17,292 bases of DNA from Gammaproteobacteria bacterium (lineage in GTDB: Bacteria; Pseudomonadota; Gammaproteobacteria; SZUA-152): positions 1 to 17,292 of the forward strand of contig JAUWVK010000015.1 of the NCBI GenBank assembly GCA_030617485.1, given 5' to 3'. Made by a program: the position numbers and the translations under genes. Below the pieces are notes generated by a model. It was not told where the DNA came from. It worked only from the letters and a program-made list of their open reading frames with translations, and ran no database searches. Shown here piece by piece: positions 8,584 to 16,461 of the stretch. Numbering within the stretch: position 1 is the first letter of the stretch; every line of letters begins with the position of its first letter.

Positions 8584-10049
8584 GAAGCCTCTCCATGTTT
8601 CAGATCATGTACTGCACTTATAAAGGCATCACCTCGCGCCTCAAAACCAGCGTACATGTCAAAACTGGCACATGCGGGAGATAGCAACACCACATCACCT
8701 GATTGGGAAAGTGAATGCGCTTTACTTACAGCACTTTCCATATCACCCACACACGTTACCGGCACCACGTCAGCAAGAACGCTTTCAATTCGCAAGGCAT
8801 CTTCGCCGAACAGAACCACGGCGCGAACTTTTCCCTTCGCCACCTCACGCAAAGAAGTAAAATCAGCACCTTTGCTTTGTCCGCCTGCAATTAACACCAC
8901 GGGTTGAGGGAACCCCCGAATTGCCGCAACAGTTGCACCGACATTGGTACCCTTTGAATCGTTATACCAATCAACATCATCAATATTGGCAACCCACTGT
9001 GTGCGATGAGGCAATCCGGCAAAATTCCGCAATGCATTAAGCATCGCAATTACTGGCAAACCCACTTGTTCACCTAACGCCAACGCAGCCAATGCATTCG
9101 CCTGATTGTGTTCGCCAGTTAGTCGCAACTCATTCACTGGCAACAATCGCTCGCTACCGCGCGCCAGCCAAAGCTCACCTTGAAAGCTTATACGCCCAAA
9201 GTTTTTTCCTGTTGGCTCATCAAGCCCAAACGATACAAAATCACGATTCTTCTCCAACATGTTCATTACGATTGCATCATCACGATTAACGACCATCATC
9301 CCGTGGCCACCGTCATCAACACCTTCTTGCAAACCATCTATTAATCCGTCTCTTACACCGTAAATGCGCTGCTTACTGCTAGAGTAATGCTCAAGATCAC
9401 GATATCGATCCATATGATCAGGACTAACATTTAAAACCACAGACACGGCTGCATCGAGTGACGCAGTCGTTTCTAACTGAAAACTGGACAACTCCAGCAC
9501 ATAAATATCAGGTGTAGACTCCGACAGAAGATCCAGTACCGGCGTGCCTATATTGCCGCCCACCAGAACATTTTTACCGGCGCTCTTTGCCATCTCAGAC
9601 ACCAGCATCGTGACTGTGCTTTTACCGTTAGAACCAGTAATAGCCACCACAGGGGCTTTTACACACCGTGCGAACAACTCAACGTCACCAATGATTTCTG
9701 CTCCGTGCTCACGCGCCACATTAATCATCGGCTCATTTATGGCAACTCCCGGACTCACGACTAAATGTTTTGCCCACTCAAACAACTCACCATCAAACCC
9801 ACCCACAGAACATGCAACTGGGTCCAAACCTTTACCAAATTCATTCCGAAATTCATCAAGACAAGGAGGATTCACACGGCTATCGGTCACTGCAACGGGC
9901 ACACCATTCGCTACCAAAAAACGCACGCAGGATAATCCCGTCTTTCCCAAACCAATCACAAGCGTTGGCTCGGAATTTAATTCAGAACTTAATCCAAAGT
10001 TGTTTTTATTTTCCATTGTCATCATTTGTGCCGTGTTCATCTCGATCAT
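8580..10049 (-). CDS. murD: UDP-N-acetylmuramoyl-L-alanine--D-glutamate ligase
   Basis: MurD is the ATP-dependent cytoplasmic ligase that adds D-glutamate to UDP-MurNAc-L-Ala. It has 489 residues, longer than E. coli MurD (438). Seen: N-terminal UDP-binding loop VIGLGKTGLS (31-40), P-loop ITGSNGKSTVT (137-147), GGNIGTP (164-170), ELSSFQLE (186-193), NVSPDHMDRY (207-216), Lys226 in the position normally carbamylated, and YNDSKGTNVGAT in the last third. Two things explain the extra length: about 22 weakly conserved residues before the core, and an acidic, glycine-rich insertion of about 16 residues (roughly 231-252). The start is uncertain, because ATGs at 10049, 10040, 10025 and 10022 are in frame and no strong Shine-Dalgarno favours one. 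The longest is given. mraY ends 15 nt upstream. Confidence 0.96.
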   Translation of the reverse strand: MIEMNTAQMMTMENKNNFGLSSELNSEPTLVIGLGKTGLSCVRFLVANGVPVAVTDSRVNPPCLDEFRNEFGKGLDPVACSVGGFDGELFEWAKHLVVSPGVAINEPMINVAREHGAEIIGDVELFARCVKAPVVAITGSNGKSTVTMLVSEMAKSAGKNVLVGGNIGTPVLDLLSESTPDIYVLELSSFQLETTASLDAAVSVVLNVSPDHMDRYRDLEHYSSSKQRIYGVRDGLIDGLQEGVDDGGHGMMVVNRDDAIVMNMLEKNRDFVSFGLDEPTGKNFGRISFQGELWLARGSERLLPVNELRLTGEHNQANALAALALGEQVGLPVIAMLNALRNFAGLPHRTQWVANIDDVDWYNDSKGTNVGATVAAIRGFPQPVVLIAGGQSKGADFTSLREVAKGKVRAVVLFGEDALRIESVLADVVPVTCVGDMESAVSKAHSLSQSGDVVLLSPACASFDMYAGFEARGDAFISAVHDLKHGEAS

Positions 10050-10064
10050 TCTTCAATATATGTA

Positions 10065-11147
10065 TTAGCGTATTTTCAACGTCGCCAAACCAACCAGAAC
10101 CAGAATGACCGTAACAATCCAGAAACGCACAATGACTCGCGGTTCTGGCCAACCTTTTAATTCAAAGTGGTGATGCAACGGCGCCATGCGAAAAATACGC
10201 TTACCGGTTAACTTGTAAGATGCCACCTGCATGATTACTGATACCGTTTCCATGACAAACACACCGCCCATAATCAACAAAACCAGTTCCTGCCTGACCA
10301 CCACTGCAACAATTCCCAATGCAGCACCTAGTGCCAGAGCACCGATATCCCCCATGAACACCATAGCGGGGTATGTGTTAAACCATAAAAAGCCCAAACC
10401 CGCGCCCATTAATGCTGCACAAAAAATAATCACCTCACCAACACCGGAAATATAAGGAATAGACAAGTACCTGGCGAACTCTGCATGACCAGTAAGATAA
10501 GCAAATAAACCCAGGGCACCGGCCACCATCACTGTGGGCATAATGGCCAGGCCATCCAGTCCGTCTGTGAGATTTACCGCGTTACTGGAACCCACCACCA
10601 CAAAATAAGTTAACACCACAAAACCTAGCCCCATATCAATCGCAACATCTTTAAAAAAAGGAATAAGTAACTGAGTTTCTGCTGGGGTCACTGCGGTGTA
10701 ATATAAAAATGATGCGGCACCGAAACCTACTACGGACTGCCACAAATATTTGTAACGTGACTTAAGGCCTCGCGAATCTTTTTTCACTAATTTCTTATAA
10801 TCGTCAACCCACCCGATCAAACCAAACAATAAAGTAACGCTCAACACTACCCACATATAACGACTACCAAGGTCGGACCACAGTAAGGTACTGACGGCAA
10901 CAGCAACCAAAATTAACGCACCGCCCATGGTAGGCGTGCCAGCCTTTTCAAGATGTGACTCAGGCCCATCTGCGCGCACCATCTGACCAATCTGATACTG
11001 ATTTAATTTGCGTATCATCGCCGGGCCAACAATAAAAGAAATGAGCAACGCAGTAAGTGCGCCCATAATCGCTCGCAAGGTCAAATACTGGAAAACGCCA
11101 AAGCCACTGTGGAACTGAGTTAAGTAATCAAAGAAATAAAGCAACAT
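10065..11147 (-). CDS. mraY: Phospho-N-acetylmuramoyl-pentapeptide transferase
   Basis: MraY is a polytopic inner-membrane enzyme that transfers phospho-MurNAc-pentapeptide from UDP to undecaprenyl phosphate, making lipid I. It has 360 residues, exactly the E. coli length. Seen: about ten hydrophobic segments, TPTMGG (71-76), Asp115-Asp116 in [20 protein letters not shown] (189-201), Asp267 in [11 protein letters not shown] and the [13 protein letters not shown] loop (321-333). These catalytic aspartates have the same residue numbers as in E. coli. GDIGALALG, with Ala where E. coli has Ser, matches the Pseudomonas form as I recall it. The ATG at 11147 directly abuts the murF stop (TAA-ATG), with a G-rich tract (GGGGGTG) inside the end of murF as the likely ribosome site. 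Confidence 0.98.
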   Translation of the reverse strand: MLLYFFDYLTQFHSGFGVFQYLTLRAIMGALTALLISFIVGPAMIRKLNQYQIGQMVRADGPESHLEKAGTPTMGGALILVAVAVSTLLWSDLGSRYMWVVLSVTLLFGLIGWVDDYKKLVKKDSRGLKSRYKYLWQSVVGFGAASFLYYTAVTPAETQLLIPFFKDVAIDMGLGFVVLTYFVVVGSSNAVNLTDGLDGLAIMPTVMVAGALGLFAYLTGHAEFARYLSIPYISGVGEVIIFCAALMGAGLGFLWFNTYPAMVFMGDIGALALGAALGIVAVVVRQELVLLIMGGVFVMETVSVIMQVASYKLTGKRIFRMAPLHHHFELKGWPEPRVIVRFWIVTVILVLVGLATLKIR

Positions 11148-12536
11148 TTAGCTAACACCCCCCATTTCACGAGGCACCACTAACGCATCAACCACCTTAT
11201 CCATATGTGACGAACGAGAACCTTTCACCAACAACGTGACATTTTCATTCAGATCTTCACGTAAACGATCAACCAGTTGCTCTTGTGCGGAAAAATGCCA
11301 GGCCTGTTCGCCGAACGCCTCTACCGCAAAACGCGAGTACTGCCCTATGGCATACAAGTGACTCACGCCAGAATTTCTTGCATGGCGGCCAGCCTGCTCA
11401 TGAAAACCCTCGGACTCCTCACCCAATTCGGCCATGTCACCCAACGCGAGGTAATGCTCACCCGTAAAACCCGACAGAACATCCAGCGCAGCAGTGAGCG
11501 AAGCAGGGTTTGCGTTATAGGTATCATCCAGTACACACGAATTATTAATGCCTGTTTTTTGTTGTAATCGACCGGGAATAGACTTAACAGATTCCAGCCC
11601 CCGCTTTATAACATCCAGCTTCACACCTACGGACAGTGCTGCAGCCGTTGCCGCAAGGGCATTCATTGCATTGTGGTGGCCTGGCAGAGGCATCAACACT
11701 GAACACTCACCTACAGACGTTGTAATCTCCAGCTGACAACCTTTCATGTTTGTTATTCCTTTCGAAGCACCCTCATTAAACAAACCTTTCACGTCCGCCT
11801 CTGCGGACAACCCAAACGTAATGATATTTCTATCTCCTGCTAGCGACTTCCATAAAGGTGCATACTTATCATCAGCATTAATAATTGCCGTACCATCATC
11901 AGAAATATTTTCGAACAGCTCCCCCTTGGTGCGAGCGATAACATCCAGTGATCCAAAACCATCCAGATGTGCACCTGCAGCATTCGTGACAACAGCTACC
12001 GTAGGCTTTACCAGCTTAGTTAGATAAGCGATGTCACCAGGGTGGCTTGCCCCCTCTTCAACAATGGCCGAATCATGTGAAGCAATAAGTTGCAGCAGGG
12101 TCAAAGGAACTCCAATCTCGTTATTTAAATTACCCTTTGTCGACAAGACAGAACCCTGCTGCATTAAAATCGAAGCAATCATTTCCTTGACGGTGGTTTT
12201 ACCATTGCTACCCGTTACTGCTATAACGGGGATTGAAAACTGTTGCCGCCATGCAGCGGCCAACTGACCCAATGCAATTCGTGTATCAGGCACAACAATT
12301 TGGGGCACATTGAGCTCCAGTTTTTGTTGCACAATGACACCGACTGCACCTTTATCAATTGCATCCTGCACAAAATCATGCGCGTCAAAATTTAGACCTT
12401 TAAGCGCCACAAACAATTGCTCGCTCACTATGGTTCGCGTGTCCGTATTTACACCAACAAACACACAGTCTTCACCGCACAAGTCTCCATTAACAGCAAC
12501 TGCAACCTCGCTAAGTTTTTGTAGGAAATCAGACAT
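11148..12536 (-). CDS. murF: UDP-N-acetylmuramoyl-tripeptide--D-alanyl-D-alanine ligase
   Basis: MurF is the ATP-dependent cytoplasmic ligase that adds the D-Ala-D-Ala made by DdlB, completing UDP-MurNAc-pentapeptide. It has 462 residues (E. coli 452). Seen: P-loop VTGSNGKTTVKEM (107-119), GNLNNEIGVPLTLL (135-148), the metal-site Glu160 in VEEGASHPGDI, AHLDGFGSLD (189-198), Lys204 in the position normally carbamylated, and DDTYNANPASL in the C-terminal half. In the metal-site motif the usual hydrophobic residue after the glutamate is Glu161 here. An in-frame TTG lies at 12539, but the ATG at 12536 has AGAGGT 8 nt upstream and shares one base with the murE stop (TGATG), so it is chosen. It directly abuts mraY. 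Confidence 0.97.
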   Translation of the reverse strand: MSDFLQKLSEVAVAVNGDLCGEDCVFVGVNTDTRTIVSEQLFVALKGLNFDAHDFVQDAIDKGAVGVIVQQKLELNVPQIVVPDTRIALGQLAAAWRQQFSIPVIAVTGSNGKTTVKEMIASILMQQGSVLSTKGNLNNEIGVPLTLLQLIASHDSAIVEEGASHPGDIAYLTKLVKPTVAVVTNAAGAHLDGFGSLDVIARTKGELFENISDDGTAIINADDKYAPLWKSLAGDRNIITFGLSAEADVKGLFNEGASKGITNMKGCQLEITTSVGECSVLMPLPGHHNAMNALAATAAALSVGVKLDVIKRGLESVKSIPGRLQQKTGINNSCVLDDTYNANPASLTAALDVLSGFTGEHYLALGDMAELGEESEGFHEQAGRHARNSGVSHLYAIGQYSRFAVEAFGEQAWHFSAQEQLVDRLREDLNENVTLLVKGSRSSHMDKVVDALVVPREMGGVS

Positions 12537-14401
12537 CAAGCCTTACCTCTTCTGGCAGCAAGCGCTTTTTCGACTTCATTCTCATCACTAAAAGGGAAAC
12601 GCTCTTCACCAATAAGTTGATAATTTTCATGACCTTTGCCCGCAACAAGCACCACATCATTTACACCTGCATGGGATATGGTTTTCGATATCGCAGTTGC
12701 ACGATTAGCTATTACTCTGATTACGTCCACGTCTGAAAAGCCCGAAAGAATATCAGCAACAATTAGTTCGGATGGTTCTGTGCGAGGATTATCATCGGTG
12801 ACAACAATGTAATCAGCTAGCTGCTCGGCCTCTCTTGCCATCATCGGCCGCTTGGAACGATCACGGTCACCACCACAACCAAATACACAATGAATTTTAC
12901 CTGTTGTGTGCTCACGCAAAGCTGTAAGTGCCTGCTTAAGAGCATCAGGCGTATGCGCATAATCAATCACTACCAGAGGACAACCATCGTCTCCCCCATA
13001 TCCTTCCATACGCCCATCAACAGGCTGGATTAACGACAACCTCTGCATCGCATCATCAAAGCCAATGCCACTTGCTAATAACGCACCTAACGCCGCCAAA
13101 AGATTGTAGCCATTGAACGAACCCAGTATTGGTACGCGTAAATCTCCCTTACCCCAATCGCTTTCAACATGCATACTCAGGCCCGTCTGATCAAGCTTCA
13201 AATTTGACCCCATCAAGGAAGGCAAAAGGTCCTTGCTTTCAAATCCATAACTGACCGTACCAACAGTACCGGGCATGGAAACCAGCAAAGCACGTCCAAA
13301 ATCATCATCTATATTGATGACTGCATATTTCAACGTTTTTGACTCAAACAGTCGGCGCTTAGCCAAACCGTAATTCATCATATTGCCGTGATAATCCAGA
13401 TGCTCATGACTAAGGTTAGTAAATACCGCAACGTCAAAGGCCACACCTGCGGTACGCCCCTGAGCCAACGCGTGCGATGAAACCTCCATTACCACCTTGC
13501 TTGCACCATCGCGTTTGAGATCCGCCAATATTGAATGGAGAGTTATCGCATCTGGCGTCGTATGGAGCCCTTCTTTTAATTGCCCGAACATACCGTTACC
13601 CAAAGTGCCAATAACGCCACATTTGTTATCCTGATTTATGGCTTGAGCAATAAACTGGCTAACCGATGTTTTTCCATTGGTGCCTGTCACTCCAATCACA
13701 TGCTGACGTATAGAAGGATTGCCATAAAAACGTTCGGCAATATCACCTATTTTATATTTCAAATCTGGAACACCAAACACAGGAATACCTTGTCGTAATT
13801 CCCGGCGAAGAAAACCCGACTCCCACAACACCACGCTGGCGCCACGGTCAATCGCATCATCGATAAACGTTTTTCCGTGAACCTTATGGCCTTCACATGC
13901 CAAAAATAAGCCGCCCGCTTTCACGTTACGACTATCCAGATTTAAACCACGAATTTTTATATCCGGAATATCACGTCCCGCATAAACAATATCTCTCAAC
14001 AGTTCCGAAAGACTCCACAATTCCGACGTTGCTTCAGCTTTTGGATCAGACAGGGATTTTGACTTCACTTTGCCGCTTATCGTTGAAGCCGAATGAGTGG
14101 CCGAGGCTGTCGATTTTACTTTTTCTACCACCTTGGTCTTGGCTTTAGCCTTTACCTTCTTTTTAGATGCTACTTTAGGCTTTGACTTTACCTTGGCTTT
14201 TGTTGTTGCTTTGGCCTTAGCTTTTACTTTAGTCCTGGATTTTGCCTTAGGTTTGACTTTTGCTTTTGATTTCACCGAAGCATTGGTCGAAACTTTAGCC
14301 TTGGCTTTCACATTGGTTTTAGATTTAGGCTTCGCCACGACTTTAGCTTTTGTCTTAATTTTTGCCTTAGCTTTCACTTTGGCTTTTGGTTTAGCTGCCA
14401 T
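12536..14401 (-). CDS. murE: UDP-MurNAc-L-Ala-D-Glu:meso-diaminopimelate ligase with a lysine-rich histone-H1-like N-terminal extension
   Basis: MurE is the cytoplasmic ATP-dependent ligase that adds the third stem-peptide residue. It has 621 residues, against about 495 in E. coli. Residues about 128-621 form a complete MurE: LDSRNVKAGGLF (155-166), P-loop VTGTNGKTS (238-246), TTPDAITLHS (281-290), EVSSHALAQGR (306-316), TNLSHEHLDYHGN (328-340), YAHTPDALKQAL (481-492), FGCGGDRDRSKRP (507-519) and DNPRTE (537-542), which predicts meso-diaminopimelate specificity. Residues 1-96 hold 39 Lys and 1 Arg with only one acidic residue, nearly all in alternating X-Lys pairs; 97-127 is a Ser/Thr/Ala/Lys linker. 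The ATG at 14401 shares a base with the ftsI stop (TAATG) and has GGGGAGG 7 nt upstream, so the extension appears truly translated. I know of no MurE with such a tail. Confidence 0.97.
   Translation of the reverse strand: MAAKPKAKVKAKAKIKTKAKVVAKPKSKTNVKAKAKVSTNASVKSKAKVKPKAKSRTKVKAKAKATTKAKVKSKPKVASKKKVKAKAKTKVVEKVKSTASATHSASTISGKVKSKSLSDPKAEATSELWSLSELLRDIVYAGRDIPDIKIRGLNLDSRNVKAGGLFLACEGHKVHGKTFIDDAIDRGASVVLWESGFLRRELRQGIPVFGVPDLKYKIGDIAERFYGNPSIRQHVIGVTGTNGKTSVSQFIAQAINQDNKCGVIGTLGNGMFGQLKEGLHTTPDAITLHSILADLKRDGASKVVMEVSSHALAQGRTAGVAFDVAVFTNLSHEHLDYHGNMMNYGLAKRRLFESKTLKYAVINIDDDFGRALLVSMPGTVGTVSYGFESKDLLPSLMGSNLKLDQTGLSMHVESDWGKGDLRVPILGSFNGYNLLAALGALLASGIGFDDAMQRLSLIQPVDGRMEGYGGDDGCPLVVIDYAHTPDALKQALTALREHTTGKIHCVFGCGGDRDRSKRPMMAREAEQLADYIVVTDDNPRTEPSELIVADILSGFSDVDVIRVIANRATAISKTISHAGVNDVVLVAGKGHENYQLIGEERFPFSDENEVEKALAARRGKA
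12545..12550 (-). promoter_or_regulatory. Shine-Dalgarno of murF inside the end of murE
   Basis: AGAGGT on the minus strand stands 8 nt upstream of the murF ATG at 12536. It supports that ATG over the adjacent TTG at 12539 and fits coupling to the TGATG stop/start overlap. Confidence 0.65.
14114..14401 (-). repeat. Region of murE encoding the XK-dipeptide (hexanucleotide-phase) lysine-rich repeat
   Basis: These 288 nt encode residues 1-96 of MurE. The residue pattern is X-Lys with X mostly Ala, Val, Pro, Ser or Thr. Of the 40 basic residues 39 fall at even positions (only Lys81 does not), even across six interruptions. At the DNA level lysine codons alternate between AAA and AAG, and alanine uses GCA, GCT, GCC and GCG, so it is not a recent pure microsatellite. 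It resembles the tails of histone H1-like bacterial proteins such as AlgP in composition only; I claim no homology. Confidence 0.85.
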
Positions 14402-16131
14402 TACTTTGCCTCCCCAAGAAACGCCAATCGCTGACCAGGCAACACAAGATTATCCGGCGGCACATCCAGCATCCGCAGAGCCCCTGCCATTACTCTGGAA
14501 AAAACGGGAGCCGCTACAGCTCCACCACCATATTCCTCACCCCGAGGCTCATTAATGACGACAACCATAACTAGACGGGGATCACTAACAGGCGCCATAC
14601 CGGCAAACAAAGACAGATAGCTGTCTTCGGTATAACCACCAGATTTTGATTTTTTGACGGTGCCGGTTTTTCCCGCAATCCGATAACCTGGCACGGCAGC
14701 CCTGGTTCCCGTGCCGCCTTTTACCACCACTGACTCCAGCATGCCTCGAACAGCAGATAAACTCTTGCTGCTAAAAACTGGCTGGTACATGGAAGCCATT
14801 TCTTCAGCATCCACCGTGTTACGTCGCAAAAAACTGACTGGCATGGGCCGACCATCTGTTGCCAACGCTGCATACGCACGCGCGAGTTGCAACGTCGTTA
14901 CCGACAACCCATAACCATAAGAAACGGTAGCTCGTTCTATTTCATGCCAGGAACCATAATCTGTCAGCAATCCAGCCGACTCCCCCGGGAAAGCGCTGCC
15001 CGTCACTTCACCCAAGCCCACACTGACAAAAGCATTCCACAGATATTCAGGAGATATCGCCAAAGCCATTTTACTGGCTCCGATGTTGCTGGATTTCTGG
15101 ATCACCGTGGACACATCAATCACGCCGTAATCACGAAAATCGCGAATGGTTTTTCGTCCCACACGAAATCGCCCAGGGCGCGTATCAATGAATGTATGCG
15201 GCTTAAATCGACCACTCTCCAGCGCAGCCGCCACCGTGAAAGGCTTCACCGTTGAACCCGGCTCAAACACATCGGTTACTGCGCGATTACGCAAATGATC
15301 ACTTTTGAGCTTGCCGCGATTATTCGGGTTGTATGCCGGCTGATTCACCATGGCCAACACTTCACCGGTGCGAACATCCAGAATGACAGCAGAACCCGCA
15401 TCAGCACGGTTGCCCTTCACTGCTTTTTTTAATTCGCGATACGCAAGGTATTGCAGGCGCCGATCAATACTCAAGGTAATATCCTTACCCGGCTCCGGTT
15501 CGGAAATTCGCTCTACATTTTCAACAATGCGGCCAAAACGATCTTTAATAACTCGCTTTGCACCCGGCACACCTTTCAGACGATCGTTATAAACCAGCTC
15601 CATACCTTCCTGGCCCACATCATCCACATTGGCAAAACCCACCACATGCGCAACCACTTCTCCTGCAGGATAAAACCTTTTGTATTCCGGCGCTAACGCA
15701 ACGCCCGGTATTTTAAGAGCCATCACTTTATTAGCTAAGTCTGGACTTACTCTGCGCTTAAGATATACAAATTCCTTATTGCGCCTGGATGCTAACAACC
15801 TCACTAATACATCTTTTTTAATACCCAGCACCTTTGCCAAACGCGGCCAACTTTCGCGCGCCTGAACCAGCACCTGAGGGTCCGCCCAAACAGAATCCAC
15901 CGGCGTGCTAATCGCCAGAGGTTCTCCATAGCGATCGGTAATCATGCCTCTATGAGCAGGATCAACTACCTCACGTAAATAACGAGAGTCACCCTGACCC
16001 TGCAAAAAATCTTTATTCACCACCTGCAAATCCACGGCACGCCAAACCAGCAATAAACTGGCACTCGCCATCACAACCATAACGAGACTGCGACGGCCTC
16101 GATAACTAAATTGTGCTGATTGTTTTTTCAT
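14401..16131 (-). CDS. ftsI: Septal peptidoglycan D,D-transpeptidase FtsI (PBP3)
   Basis: FtsI is the class B penicillin-binding protein that cross-links septal peptidoglycan with FtsW and is a beta-lactam target. It has 576 residues (E. coli 588). Seen: a short basic cytoplasmic N-terminus, one membrane anchor (about 15-32), a PBP dimer domain (about 56-210, including HRGMITDRYGEPLA at 60-73) and a transpeptidase domain (about 240-555) with SxxK (Ser293-Thr-Val-Lys296), SSN (347-349) and KTGT (488-491). All three penicilloyl-transferase motifs are intact. The ATG at 16131 directly follows an in-frame TAA, so it is the most upstream possible start, and later Met codons would cut the anchor. 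No Shine-Dalgarno is visible; the leader ends in A7-TAA. The stop overlaps murE by one base. Confidence 0.98.
   Translation of the reverse strand: MKKQSAQFSYRGRRSLVMVVMASASLLLVWRAVDLQVVNKDFLQGQGDSRYLREVVDPAHRGMITDRYGEPLAISTPVDSVWADPQVLVQARESWPRLAKVLGIKKDVLVRLLASRRNKEFVYLKRRVSPDLANKVMALKIPGVALAPEYKRFYPAGEVVAHVVGFANVDDVGQEGMELVYNDRLKGVPGAKRVIKDRFGRIVENVERISEPEPGKDITLSIDRRLQYLAYRELKKAVKGNRADAGSAVILDVRTGEVLAMVNQPAYNPNNRGKLKSDHLRNRAVTDVFEPGSTVKPFTVAAALESGRFKPHTFIDTRPGRFRVGRKTIRDFRDYGVIDVSTVIQKSSNIGASKMALAISPEYLWNAFVSVGLGEVTGSAFPGESAGLLTDYGSWHEIERATVSYGYGLSVTTLQLARAYAALATDGRPMPVSFLRRNTVDAEEMASMYQPVFSSKSLSAVRGMLESVVVKGGTGTRAAVPGYRIAGKTGTVKKSKSGGYTEDSYLSLFAGMAPVSDPRLVMVVVINEPRGEEYGGGAVAAPVFSRVMAGALRMLDVPPDNLVLPGQRLAFLGEAK
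14409..14415 (-). promoter_or_regulatory. Strong Shine-Dalgarno of the long murE form
   Basis: GGGGAGG on the minus strand lies 7 nt upstream of the ATG at 14401, within the last codons of ftsI. It is among the best ribosome binding sites in the window and is the main evidence that the lysine-rich N-terminus is made. Confidence 0.85.
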
Positions 16132-16178
16132 TTATTTTTTTGTTTCGCTATCACTATTTAATAACTACTGCTTGATAA
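16132..16178 (-). other. Short AT-rich ftsL-ftsI spacer without a visible ribosome binding site
   Basis: The 47 nt between ftsL and ftsI are AT-rich and end in a run of seven A residues followed by TAA directly before the ftsI ATG. I see no purine-rich GGAG-type sequence at a usable distance and no convincing promoter pair or hairpin. Confidence 0.6.
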
Positions 16179-16448
16179 TTATTTCTTAACAATCACAATG
16201 GATCCCATTTCTGGAATCACCATGTGAAGTTGTTTATAGGCAATGTGCTCTATGCGGCTGTGTGTCGCCCAGGCTCCCTGCTCCAGCTGCAGCTGCCCCC
16301 ATTCCACATTCATACGATCACGTTCCGTTTCCAAAGCCTGCAAGGCCACAAATTGTTTCCTGCTCTCGTGTTTTGCCTCAATCACAGCAATAGCCGAAAC
16401 CAACACTGCTAGTGCGAGAGTTATTACGAGCAATATTTGCCTGTTCAT
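16179..16448 (-). CDS. ftsL: Cell division protein FtsL
   Basis: FtsL is a small bitopic inner-membrane divisome protein that forms the FtsQLB complex and helps activate FtsWI. It has 89 residues (E. coli 121). Seen: a very short cytoplasmic N-terminus (MNRQ), a membrane segment (about 5-24), and a periplasmic coiled-coil-like segment (about 26-62) leading into a C-terminal part (about 49-80, including EWGQLQLEQGAWA) with the look of the FtsL family. The ATG at 16448 has an in-frame TGA immediately upstream, which fixes the start; the Shine-Dalgarno is weak. The cytoplasmic part is much shorter than in E. coli, as in pseudomonads. Position between rsmH and ftsI supports the call. Confidence 0.95.
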   Translation of the reverse strand: MNRQILLVITLALAVLVSAIAVIEAKHESRKQFVALQALETERDRMNVEWGQLQLEQGAWATHSRIEHIAYKQLHMVIPEMGSIVIVKK

Positions 16449-16461
16449 TCATTTTGCCCAT

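Noticed and set aside
9544..10068. Plus-strand open frame of 174 codons opposite the start of murD
   Set aside because: It lies wholly inside murD, whose Mur ligase motifs are unmistakable, and shows no recognisable domain. Long antisense frames are common opposite GC-third-position genes.
14018..14401. Frameshift or assembly artefact producing a spurious murE N-terminus
   Set aside because: The frame is continuous from a start with a strong Shine-Dalgarno through the linker into the MurE core, and synonymous codon variety argues against collapsed or artificial repeat sequence. An artefact cannot be fully excluded without reads.
14097..14555. Plus-strand open frame of 152 codons opposite the murE tail, hydrophobic and Leu/Ala/Phe-rich, looking like a membrane protein
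   Set aside because: It is the antisense reading of the lysine-rich repeat and the end of ftsI (AAA/AAG Lys codons read as Phe/Leu on the other strand). It has no family resemblance, and the minus-strand genes have clear motifs and ribosome sites.
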